Shown here: positions 18,050 through 24,759 of the stretch, piece after piece
Numbering within the stretch: the stretch's first letter is position 1
How the letters are laid out: each line of letters opens with the position of its first letter
Assembly: GCF_039538765.1 (NCBI RefSeq)
Contig: NZ_BAABCJ010000002.1
Location: 248,001-312,000, forward strand
Source: Zhihengliuella alba
Lineage (GTDB): Bacteria > Actinomycetota > Actinomycetes > Actinomycetales > Micrococcaceae
Direction of reading: 5' to 3'
DNA: 64,000 nt
The notes under the pieces: generated by a model
What the model saw: the letters and a program-made list of their open reading frames with translations, nothing else
Told to the model about the DNA's origin: nothing
Database searches by the model: none
Made by a program: the position numbers and the translations under genes

Positions 18050-19204
18050 TCAGCGCAGGCCGAGCTGGGCGGAGCAGTGCGGCCAGTGGCCCCAGCCGCC
18101 GTTGGCGCGGAGACGCTCGGCGGTCGCGATCTGCTCGGACGGCGAGGCCTGGTGCGGCAGCGGCGCGTACTGGGTGCCGCCGGCCGCGGCCCAGCTCGAG
18201 GCGCTGAACTGCAGGCCGCCGTAGTAGCCGTTGCCGGTGTTGATGGACCAGTTGCCGCCGGACTCGCACTGGGCGAGGGCGGCCCAGGCGCCCGAGGACG
18301 GGCCGGACGCGGTCGTGCCGCCGGAGGAGGACGACGAGGAGGAGGACTTCGGTTCCGGCTTGGGCTCCTCGCGCTTGGTGCCGACCTTGATGACCTCGGT
18401 GACGGGCTCCTCGGTGATCTCGGTGCCCACGACCTCGGTGCTCTCGACCTCGCCGTTGTGCAGGGTGACCTGGCTGGTGATCTCGCGGACGCCGTCGACG
18501 CCCTTCGTCTCGACGTCGGTGTCACCGCGGTCCATCGAGTCGTCCTCGACCTTCTCGGTCTCGTGCGGGATCGCCTCGGTGGCCGTGCGGGTCTCGGTGG
18601 TGACGCGGACGACCGTGATGCCCATGCCGTCCTCGAGGGCCGTGGCCGTGTCGGCCGGCTCGACGATGTCGGCCTCGCCGACCTCGATCTCGGCGTCGGC
18701 GAGCGCGTCGGCGACGGTGAGGCCGGTGGTCTGGAGCTCCTGCTCCTCGCCGCCGACGTTCAGCGTGACGCTCTTGGGGGTCTGGACCTCGATGGGGGTG
18801 CTGAGCGCGGCCAGCTCCATGCCGGCGCCGAGGGAGATCTCCGCCTCCCCGTTGACGCCGAGCTGCTTCATGATGTCGGCCACCGTGAGCCCGGTGGTGC
18901 CGACGGTGCGGGTCTCGCCGTCGATGACGACCTCGACCGTCTTGTGGCGATTGACGGTCACGGTGCTGCCGTCGTCGATCGCCGCGTCCAGAGCCGGTGC
19001 GACCTCGTCCTTGGCGGCGAGCTCGATCTCCGAGGCCTGGAGTGCGTCGGCGACGGTGCCGCCGAAGGTGGTGACGCTCTGGGTCTCGCCGTCGACCGTG
19101 ACGTCGATGGTCTTGGAGGCGCCCACGTAGGCGACGACGCCGAGGATCAGTGCAGTGAGGACGACGGCCTGGGCCGCGACCTTGGCCCATCGGTTCCGGA
19201 ACAT
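18050..19204 (-). CDS. rpfB: Resuscitation-promoting factor RpfB
   Basis: A secreted or membrane-tethered muralytic enzyme that wakes dormant cells and remodels peptidoglycan. After a short cytosolic basic start, one membrane segment (about residues 10-28) is followed by three DUF348 repeats (each with a TVADAL- or TVADIM-type motif), a G5 domain (about residues 200-275), a Ser-rich linker, and a C-terminal Rpf lytic domain of about 75 residues containing WAALAQCESGGNW with the catalytic glutamate. The Micrococcus-type cysteine pair is present. I start at ATG 19204; TTG 19213 is possible. It shares its 415-bp upstream region with a divergent gene. The canonical tatD-rpfB-ksgA-ispE order is broken here by that gene. 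Confidence 0.95.
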   Translation of the reverse strand: MFRNRWAKVAAQAVVLTALILGVVAYVGASKTIDVTVDGETQSVTTFGGTVADALQASEIELAAKDEVAPALDAAIDDGSTVTVNRHKTVEVVIDGETRTVGTTGLTVADIMKQLGVNGEAEISLGAGMELAALSTPIEVQTPKSVTLNVGGEEQELQTTGLTVADALADAEIEVGEADIVEPADTATALEDGMGITVVRVTTETRTATEAIPHETEKVEDDSMDRGDTDVETKGVDGVREITSQVTLHNGEVESTEVVGTEITEEPVTEVIKVGTKREEPKPEPKSSSSSSSSGGTTASGPSSGAWAALAQCESGGNWSINTGNGYYGGLQFSASSWAAAGGTQYAPLPHQASPSEQIATAERLRANGGWGHWPHCSAQLGLR

Positions 19205-19366
19205 GTTCTTCAAGGGTTTCCCAACTTCGGTTCTGCCCGGCTGCGGGGAAACAGCGCGGCAGGGGTTTCCCGCACGAGTCTCACGTGCGGACCTGCCGGC
19301 CTGGCCGACGTCTCCATCAATCGCGTGTCACAGCCGGCCCGCACGCGGTCCTCCCGGAGGCGTGCC

Positions 19367-19393
19367 GCGCCCCGGCCGGAGGGGCCGGGGCGC
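19367..19393 (-). promoter_or_regulatory. Strong stem-loop in the rpfB leader
   Basis: GCGCCCCGGCC pairs perfectly with GGCCGGGGCGC around a 5-nt loop. It lies about 165 nt before the rpfB start. It could be an attenuator, an RNA-stability element, or a terminator for antisense transcription; no T-run is seen. Confidence 0.5.
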
Positions 19394-19520
19394 GTCGCCT
19401 CTCGCGGAGCCGACCGCGCTTGGACACACGAACGGAGCGTCCAAGCAGGTTGCTATGTGGTTGTGACGCGCGAGCGCTGAACACCCGAGACCTTCCCCGA
19501 TCCCGGCTATTTGACCTTAA

Positions 19521-19539
19521 CCGTAACCTTTCCGTTACC
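19521..19539. promoter_or_regulatory. Candidate MtrA-type box upstream of rpfB
   Basis: CCGTAACC-TTT-CCGTTACC is a 19-bp element made of two 8-bp direct repeats with a 3-bp spacer. From memory, the response regulator MtrA of corynebacteria binds a loosely conserved 19-bp element of two 8-bp direct repeats, and rpf genes are among its targets. It lies about 320 bp from the rpfB start and 80 bp from the divergent gene. Confidence 0.5.
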
Positions 19540-19607
19540 AAGTCACAATCGATGCAACGTTCAAGCGCGCCGAATCTTGAGGTTGAACGCGACCGGCGCC
19601 CCGGTGG

Positions 19608-19613
19608 GAGAAT
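19608..19613 (+). promoter_or_regulatory. -10 box of the MauE/thioredoxin gene
   Basis: GAGAAT lies six bases before ATG 19620, the leaderless spacing seen repeatedly in the window. No ribosome-binding site is present. Confidence 0.4.
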
Positions 19614-19619
19614 GGCCGC

Positions 19620-20918
19620 ATGACGCCATTCGCGCTAGTCACCCCGCCCCTCGTCCTCGCCGTCGTCCTCGTCGTCGCCGGCGTGGCGAAAGTCATGACG
19701 AAATCTCGCCGGGAGGCTGCAACGGAGCTGTTATCGGCGCCCGGCATACCCGCGGTGGTCAACGCGCGATGGGTCCGCCGCCTGCATCCGTGGGTGGAGA
19801 TCGTGCTCGGGCTGGCCCTCCTGGCACCGTGGCCCGGCAACCTGGCCGCGGCCGTGCTGGCGCTGCTCCTGTGCGGGTTCTACACCTGGCTCGTGGCGCA
19901 GCTGCTCCGTGCCGACGAACCGCAGGAATGCGCCTGCTTCGGTGCGCTCTCGCGGGGGCCGGTGGGCCGCCGGGACCTGGCGCGCAACGTCGGCCTGGTG
20001 CTGCTGGGAGCGCTCGCGGTCCTCTGGGCAGCGCTCGGACGGTCCGTCCCGGCCGATCTGGCCGCCCTCGGCGCCTCCGACTGGTGGTGGTTCGCCGCGG
20101 TGCTCCTCGCCGTCGTGGTGCCGTTGGCGTGGCGGCTCGCGGCGCCGCGCGGACAGGTCTCGCGGCCGGTAGCCGCCGCGACCGGAACGGCCGGCACGAC
20201 CGCCGCCGGAACCGCTGCCGCCGGGGGTGCCGCCGCCGGGGACGCCGCGGATGCCTCCGCCGGGAAGCCGTCCGACGAGACCGAGGGCGGGAAGGCAACA
20301 GCGGAGCCGGACCGAGGAACGCCACGGGACGAGGAACCGACGACCGACCGAGAATCGGCGCGGGACGAGGCGCCGACGATGGACGCGGCGCCGGCGACAC
20401 CGGAACGCGTGCGCTGGCTGCTGTCGGAGCAGCCGGCCCCGTCCTCGATGGAGGAGGCCCAGCCCGAGGACCTCACCGGCGTCGTGCTCCCGGACGTCAT
20501 GGTCCGGCCGATCGAGGGCGACGAGCTCGTCGGTCTGCGCCGGATCGCGCCGAACCGGGCCGTGCTGCTCATCCTGGTCCGCCCCGCCTGCAATGCCTGC
20601 AATCAGGTGCTGGCGCAGCTCGAGGACTGGCGGGAGGCCTGGGGCGAGCGCGTGGATGTCCGGCTGCTGGTCTCCCGCGATCCCGAGCGGTTCCTCGCGG
20701 AGCACCCCGATCTCCGCCCGCTGGTCCTGGAGGATCCGAGCCGGGCCATCCAGCGGCTCCTCGGGGTCCGCTACACCCCGTCCTCACTGCTGGTGGCACC
20801 GGACGCAACGATCGCGGCCGGCCCGACCACCGGACCGGAGTACATCGCCGGCCTGGCCGACGTCATCACCGGCTCGGTCGCGCCGGCCGAGGACACCGCC
20901 ACGGAGTCCGGCCGCTAG
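19620..20918 (+). CDS. MauE/DoxX-like membrane protein fused to a thioredoxin-fold domain
   Basis: A 432-residue protein. The first ~180 residues carry about four to five membrane helices of the MauE/DoxX type, with the ECACFG motif (Cys104, Cys106) and a following GPVGRRDLARN loop, as in MauE-family proteins. An 80-residue Ala/Thr/Asp/Glu-rich linker follows. The C-terminal part (about 285-420) is thioredoxin/TlpA-like with a CNAC redox pair (Cys324, Cys327) after LLILVRPA and a cis-Pro-type segment YTPSSLLV. Which side of the membrane the redox domain faces is not clear. This is a self-contained candidate for passing reducing or oxidising power across the membrane. It is inserted, on the opposite strand, between tatD and rpfB. 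Confidence 0.75.
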   Translation: MTPFALVTPPLVLAVVLVVAGVAKVMTKSRREAATELLSAPGIPAVVNARWVRRLHPWVEIVLGLALLAPWPGNLAAAVLALLLCGFYTWLVAQLLRADEPQECACFGALSRGPVGRRDLARNVGLVLLGALAVLWAALGRSVPADLAALGASDWWWFAAVLLAVVVPLAWRLAAPRGQVSRPVAAATGTAGTTAAGTAAAGGAAAGDAADASAGKPSDETEGGKATAEPDRGTPRDEEPTTDRESARDEAPTMDAAPATPERVRWLLSEQPAPSSMEEAQPEDLTGVVLPDVMVRPIEGDELVGLRRIAPNRAVLLILVRPACNACNQVLAQLEDWREAWGERVDVRLLVSRDPERFLAEHPDLRPLVLEDPSRAIQRLLGVRYTPSSLLVAPDATIAAGPTTGPEYIAGLADVITGSVAPAEDTATESGR

Positions 20919-20990
20919 GCCCCGCGGTCGCGGGGACGCGCCCGCGGGGCCCGCTCTCGCCGCCTCGCTCCCGCTGGACCCCTCCTCCCC

Positions 20991-21896
20991 TTAGAAGTCC
21001 CCGTAGACCCGGCGGGTGTTGTCGGCCAGCGTGGAGCACCACTCGGCGAGGTCCCGGTCCAGGTGCCGGGCCATGAAGCGCACCGTGTAGGGGATCATGT
21101 AGGCCGCGTTCGGCTGCCCGCGGTACGGGTGCGGCGTCAGGAAGGGCGCGTCGGTCTCGACCATGACCAGACTCGGGTCCGCCACCAGGAGGGCCTCCTG
21201 CAGGCCGATGGAGTTCTTGAACGTCACCGTCCCGGCGAAGGACATGAACCATCCGTGCTCGTTGCAGAGGCGGGCCAGCTCGGCGTCGCCGGAGAAGCAG
21301 TGGAACACCACGCGGTCCGGCAGCTGGACCCCGCTGGTCAGGACGTCCACCACGTCCGCGTGGGCGTCGCGGTCGTGGATCTGCAGGGCCTTGCTGCGGC
21401 GGGCGGCGATCTCGAGGTGGGCGAGGAACGACTCGCGCTGCGCGGCATGCCCCTCGGGGCCGGTGCGGTAGTAGTCCAGGCCGGTCTCCCCGACCGCCCG
21501 CACCCGTTCGCCGGCGGCCAGCTCGTCGATCGCGGCGATCGCGGCGTCGAGCTCCCCGCGGCCGGCGAGCTCTGCGGCGTCGTTCGGGTGGATCGCGACG
21601 GCGGCGAGGAGACGACCGTGCGTCTCGGCGGCCTCGACGGCCAAGCGGGAGGATTCGACGTCGCACCCGACCTGCACCGCCCCCGGCACGCCGACGGCCT
21701 CGGCCGTGTCCAGGGCGTCCTGCAGGCCGACCGTCACCCAGCCGCCGCGGAAATCCAGGTGGGTGTGGTTGTCGGGAACCGGGACCGGCAGCGGCTCCGG
21801 GGCCGGCGGATAGTTCTTGCGCTTGTCCACCGTCTCGCCCTCCGGGGGCGCGTAAGCGGTGGGAACGGACCCGGGAATCACAGCATCATCGGACAC
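20991..21896 (-). CDS. tatD: TatD family metal-dependent hydrolase / deoxyribonuclease
   Basis: A TIM-barrel metal hydrolase, proposed to act as a 3' exonuclease. Metal-binding residues are visible: DNHTHLD near residue 45, GETGLDYYR (about residue 140), LQIHDRDAHAD, VFHCFSGD and the terminal ETDAPFL. The C-terminus ends YGDF. An N-terminal extension of about 40 Pro-rich residues precedes the barrel. ATG 21905 overlaps a TAGGAT -10 box, so I take GTG 21896, seven bases downstream (three residues shorter). It normally precedes rpfB directly; here the MauE/thioredoxin gene lies between. No metG, its usual upstream partner, is present. Confidence 0.93.
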   Translation of the reverse strand: MSDDAVIPGSVPTAYAPPEGETVDKRKNYPPAPEPLPVPVPDNHTHLDFRGGWVTVGLQDALDTAEAVGVPGAVQVGCDVESSRLAVEAAETHGRLLAAVAIHPNDAAELAGRGELDAAIAAIDELAAGERVRAVGETGLDYYRTGPEGHAAQRESFLAHLEIAARRSKALQIHDRDAHADVVDVLTSGVQLPDRVVFHCFSGDAELARLCNEHGWFMSFAGTVTFKNSIGLQEALLVADPSLVMVETDAPFLTPHPYRGQPNAAYMIPYTVRFMARHLDRDLAEWCSTLADNTRRVYGDF

Positions 21897-21903
21897 ACCG
21901 TCC

Positions 21904-21909
21904 ATCCTA
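21904..21909 (-). promoter_or_regulatory. -10 box of tatD (leaderless)
   Basis: TAGGAT on the minus strand is seven bases before GTG 21896. The T and A of the box overlap the alternative ATG start, arguing against that start. Confidence 0.55.
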
Positions 21910-21961
21910 ACGGGCGCCTGCGGGCCGAGCCGCCGGGCCCGGAGCAGGACCGCCCGCCCCG

Positions 21962-22006
21962 GGAACGATCGGACCGGGAACGGCCGGACCGGAAACGGCC
22001 GGGCTG
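21962..22006. repeat. 15-bp tandem repeat, three degenerate copies
   Basis: Units of GGAACGATCGGACCG and variants fill the spacer between the tatD promoter and the gabD terminator. No gene is encoded here. Confidence 0.7.
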
Positions 22007-22011
22007 GGCAG

Positions 22012-22055
22012 AGAAAAGCGGCGAGCGCCCGGACCGGAGTCCGCGCGCCCGCCGC
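22012..22055 (-). terminator. Rho-independent terminator of gabD
   Basis: Arms 22018-22034 and 22039-22055 pair over 17 positions with two mismatches around a 4-nt loop. On the minus strand TTTTCTC follows. It lies just after the gabD stop at 22076. Confidence 0.8.
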
Positions 22056-22075
22056 CTCGGTGTAGGCCGGACCGA

Positions 22076-23557
22076 CTACTTGGCGTACGGGTCGGCGATG
22101 CCGATGTACTGGACGGTGCTGTACTCGGCGATGCCCTCCGCGCCGCCCTCGCGGCCCAGGCCCGACTGCTTGACGCCGCCGAACGGTGCCGCCGCGTTGG
22201 AGATGACGCCGGCGTTGAAGCCGACCATCCCGAACTCGATCTGCTCCGCCACGCGGAACATCCGGGCGTAGTCCTGGGTGAAGAGGTACGAGGCCAGGCC
22301 GTACTCGCTGGCGTTGGCGAGCGCGATGGCCTCCTCCTCGGTCTTGAACGTGGTGACCGGGGCGACCGGGCCGAAGATCTCCTCGCCGAGGATCGCCGCG
22401 TCGTTCGGGACGTTGCCGAGCACGGTCGGGGCGTAGAAGTACCCGTCGCCGTCGATCGGCTCGCCGCCGCAGACGGCCTCCGCGCCGGCGGAGATCGCCG
22501 CCGTGACGAGCTGGTGCACGTCGTCGCGCGCCCCGCCGTCGATCAGCGGGCCGACGGTGGTGGAGTCCTCGGTGCCGCGGCCGGGCTTGAGCCCACGCAT
22601 GGCCTCGGCGAACTTGCGCGTGAACTCCTCCGCGACCGTGTCCTGGACCAGGAAGCGATTGGCCGCGGTGCAGGCCTCGCCCATGTTGCGCATCTTGGCG
22701 GCCATGGCGCCCTCGACCGCCTTGTCGAGGTCGGCGTCCTCGAAGACCAGGAACGGCGCGTTGCCGCCGAGCTCCATCGACGTGCGCAGCACATTGTCCG
22801 CGGCGTCCTTGAGCAGCTGGCGGCCGACCGGCGTCGACCCCGTGAAGGAGACCTTGCGCAGGCGGCTGTCCTTCATGATGGGGCCGGAGATCGACGAGGC
22901 GCTCTTGCCGGAGACCACGTTGAGCACGCCGGCCGGCAGGCCGGCCTCCAGCAGGACGGCCGCGAACAACTGGCTGGTCAGCGGGGTGAGCTTGGCCGGC
23001 TTCAGCACCATGGTGCAGCCGGCGGCGATGGCCGGGCCGACCTTGCGGGTGGCCATGGCCAGCGGGAAGTTCCACGGGGTGATCAGCAGGCAGGGGCCCA
23101 CCGGCTTGTTCTGCACGAGGATCTTGTTCTTGCCCTCGGGGGTGGTGAGGTAACGCCCGTAGTCGCGGACGGCCTCCTCCGAGAACCAGCGCAGGAACTC
23201 ATTGCCGTACGCGACCTCGCCCCGGGCCTCCGCGAGCGGCTTGCCCATCTCCAGCGTCATCAGCAGCGCGAAGTCCTCGGCGCGCTCGTTGATGAGGTCG
23301 AACGCGCGGCGCAGAATGTCCGAGCGGACCCGCGCCGGGGTGCGCGCCCACTCGGCCTGGGCGGCATCGGCGGCGTCGAGCGCGGCCTTCGCGTCCTCGC
23401 TGGTCGCGGACGCGAGCGTGGCGATGACCTTGCCGGTCGCCGGATCGTGCACGTCGAACGTGCCGCCGTCCGACGCGTCGCGCCACTCGCCGTCGATGAG
23501 CAGTCCGGTGGGGACCGAAGCCAGCAGGGCAGCCTCGCGCTCGGGGCTAATCGTCAT
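22076..23557 (-). CDS. gabD: NAD(P)-dependent succinate-semialdehyde dehydrogenase
   Basis: Aldehyde dehydrogenase superfamily, best matching succinate-semialdehyde dehydrogenase of the GABA shunt. The 493-residue product has the Rossmann segment ITPWNFPLAMATRKVGPAIA, the FTGSTPVGRQL cofactor loop, the catalytic glutamate in MELGGNAPF, and the nucleophile Cys296 in GEACTAANRF. The C-terminus has GGVKQSGLGREGG, typical of this group. GGGAG six bases before ATG 23557 supports the start. It has its own terminator and stands alone between rsmI and tatD. Substrate choice within the family is inferred, not proven. Confidence 0.87.
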   Translation of the reverse strand: MTISPEREAALLASVPTGLLIDGEWRDASDGGTFDVHDPATGKVIATLASATSEDAKAALDAADAAQAEWARTPARVRSDILRRAFDLINERAEDFALLMTLEMGKPLAEARGEVAYGNEFLRWFSEEAVRDYGRYLTTPEGKNKILVQNKPVGPCLLITPWNFPLAMATRKVGPAIAAGCTMVLKPAKLTPLTSQLFAAVLLEAGLPAGVLNVVSGKSASSISGPIMKDSRLRKVSFTGSTPVGRQLLKDAADNVLRTSMELGGNAPFLVFEDADLDKAVEGAMAAKMRNMGEACTAANRFLVQDTVAEEFTRKFAEAMRGLKPGRGTEDSTTVGPLIDGGARDDVHQLVTAAISAGAEAVCGGEPIDGDGYFYAPTVLGNVPNDAAILGEEIFGPVAPVTTFKTEEEAIALANASEYGLASYLFTQDYARMFRVAEQIEFGMVGFNAGVISNAAAPFGGVKQSGLGREGGAEGIAEYSTVQYIGIADPYAK

Positions 23558-23645
23558 TGGTAACTCCCGAAGGTCGTAAATGAATGCGTGTCATCAATTT
23601 ACGGTACGGACCCGGCAACCCGAAAACACGTGAACGGTTCCCGGG

Positions 23646-24641
23646 CTACTTGCCGCGCGCCGCGACCACGGCGGCGTACAGCTCGCGCTTGGAGACGCGG
23701 TCCCGCTCGGCGACCGCGGCCACGGCGTCCTTCAGCCGCATCCCCGTGGACATGAGCTGCTCGACGGCGGCGACGTGGTCGACGTCGTCCGTCTCCTCCT
23801 CGGCGGTGCTCCCGGCGACGACGACGGCGATCTCGCCGCGGACGCCGTCGGACGCCCACTCCGCGAGCTCGTCCAGGGGCCCGCGGCGGACCTCCTCGTG
23901 GAGCTTGGTGAGCTCCCGGGCGACCGCGGCGCGGCGGGCCGGCCCGAAGGCGTCGGCGAGCGCGCGGAGCATCGGCTCGAGCCGGTGGGGCGCCTCGAAG
24001 AACACCATGGTGCGGCGCTCGCCCGCCAGGTCGGCCAGACGCGAGGCCCGGTCCCCCGGTTTGCGCGGCAGGAAGCCCTCGAACGTGAAGCGGTCCGTCG
24101 GCAGGCCGGAGAGGGCCAGCGCGGTGAGCACGGCGGACGGGCCGGGCGCGGCGGTGACCTCCAGGCCCGCCTCGACGGCGGCCTCGACCAGGCGGAAGCC
24201 GGGGTCGGACACGGCGGGCATGCCGGCGTCGGAGACCACCAGCAGGGTGGCGCCGTCCTCGACGAGGCGCAGCAGGTCCGCGATCCGGTGGGACTCGTTG
24301 TGCTCGTGGTAGCTGATCAGCCTGCCGGGCACCCGGACGCCGAGCGCGTTGGCGAGGTGCAGGAGCCGGCGGGTGTCCTCCGCGGCGACCACGTCCGCCG
24401 TCGTCATGCACTCGACCAGGCGGGGCGATGCGTCGGAGAGGTTGCCGATCGGGGTCGCCGCGAGCACGATCCGGCCCTCTCCGGGGCGGGCACCGGGCGC
24501 GACGCCGTGGGCTGGGCCCGCCGGCCCGTCCGGAGTCCTGTCGGCAGGGGGATCGCTGTCGTCGGGAGAGCCGTCGACAGTGCTGCCGGCAGGGGTCACG
24601 TCGTCGGTGCTGTCGTCGGAGGGGTTCGTCGGGTCGGCCAC
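23646..24641 (-). CDS. rsmI: 16S rRNA (cytidine1402-2'-O)-methyltransferase
   Basis: Ribose-methylates C1402 in the decoding centre. The SAM-dependent tetrapyrrole-methylase fold is recognised from LAATPIGNLSDASPR, VAAEDTRRLL, SYHEHNE, VSDAGMPAVSDPG and FEGFLPRKPGDR in order. A 55-residue Asp/Pro/Thr-rich N-terminal extension is unusual compared with typical family length and comes from degenerate repeats of Asp, Pro and Ser codons. GTG 24641 is placed six bases after TAGGCT, so the mRNA is probably leaderless. It is divergent from pmt, the classical actinobacterial arrangement. Confidence 0.95.
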   Translation of the reverse strand: MADPTNPSDDSTDDVTPAGSTVDGSPDDSDPPADRTPDGPAGPAHGVAPGARPGEGRIVLAATPIGNLSDASPRLVECMTTADVVAAEDTRRLLHLANALGVRVPGRLISYHEHNESHRIADLLRLVEDGATLLVVSDAGMPAVSDPGFRLVEAAVEAGLEVTAAPGPSAVLTALALSGLPTDRFTFEGFLPRKPGDRASRLADLAGERRTMVFFEAPHRLEPMLRALADAFGPARRAAVARELTKLHEEVRRGPLDELAEWASDGVRGEIAVVVAGSTAEEETDDVDHVAAVEQLMSTGMRLKDAVAAVAERDRVSKRELYAAVVAARGK

Positions 24642-24647
24642 CGGGTC

Positions 24648-24653
24648 AGCCTA
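24648..24653 (-). promoter_or_regulatory. -10 box of rsmI (leaderless)
   Basis: TAGGCT on the minus strand is exactly six bases before GTG 24641. Confidence 0.6.
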
Positions 24654-24747
24654 TCGCGCGGGGCTCCGCCGGCCCCGGAGGTCTCCGGCCCGCCTCGCGC
24701 GGCTCCACGCCGGGGACGGGAAGCGCCGAATCGTGGGCGCGCCCCGC

Positions 24748-24753
24748 TAGGGT
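24748..24753 (+). promoter_or_regulatory. -10 box of pmt (leaderless)
   Basis: TAGGGT is exactly six bases before GTG 24760. The two divergent promoters of rsmI and pmt are about 95 bp apart. Confidence 0.6.
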
Positions 24754-24759
24754 GATGGC

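Larger units (their letters stand above)
19205..19619. other. Divergent intergenic region between rpfB and the MauE/thioredoxin gene
   Basis: This 415-bp gap carries no convincing gene. It holds a strong stem-loop (19367-19393), a 19-bp direct-repeat element (19521-19539), an inverted pair CGTTCAA/TTGAACG (19558-19564 and 19583-19589), and the likely promoter of the plus-strand gene. The rpfB leader would be long, over 250 nt if its promoter is near the repeat element. I looked for the c-di-AMP (ydaO) riboswitch that precedes rpf genes in some actinobacteria and did not find its conserved GGGGUGAAUC-type core. Confidence 0.6.

Noticed and set aside
19205..19619. A c-di-AMP (ydaO) riboswitch upstream of rpfB
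   Set aside because: The conserved purine-rich core was not found on either strand.
20991..23075. A single long frame joining tatD to sequence inside gabD
   Set aside because: The part upstream of 21905 is antisense-like/shadow sequence overlapping gabD, a promoter and a terminator.
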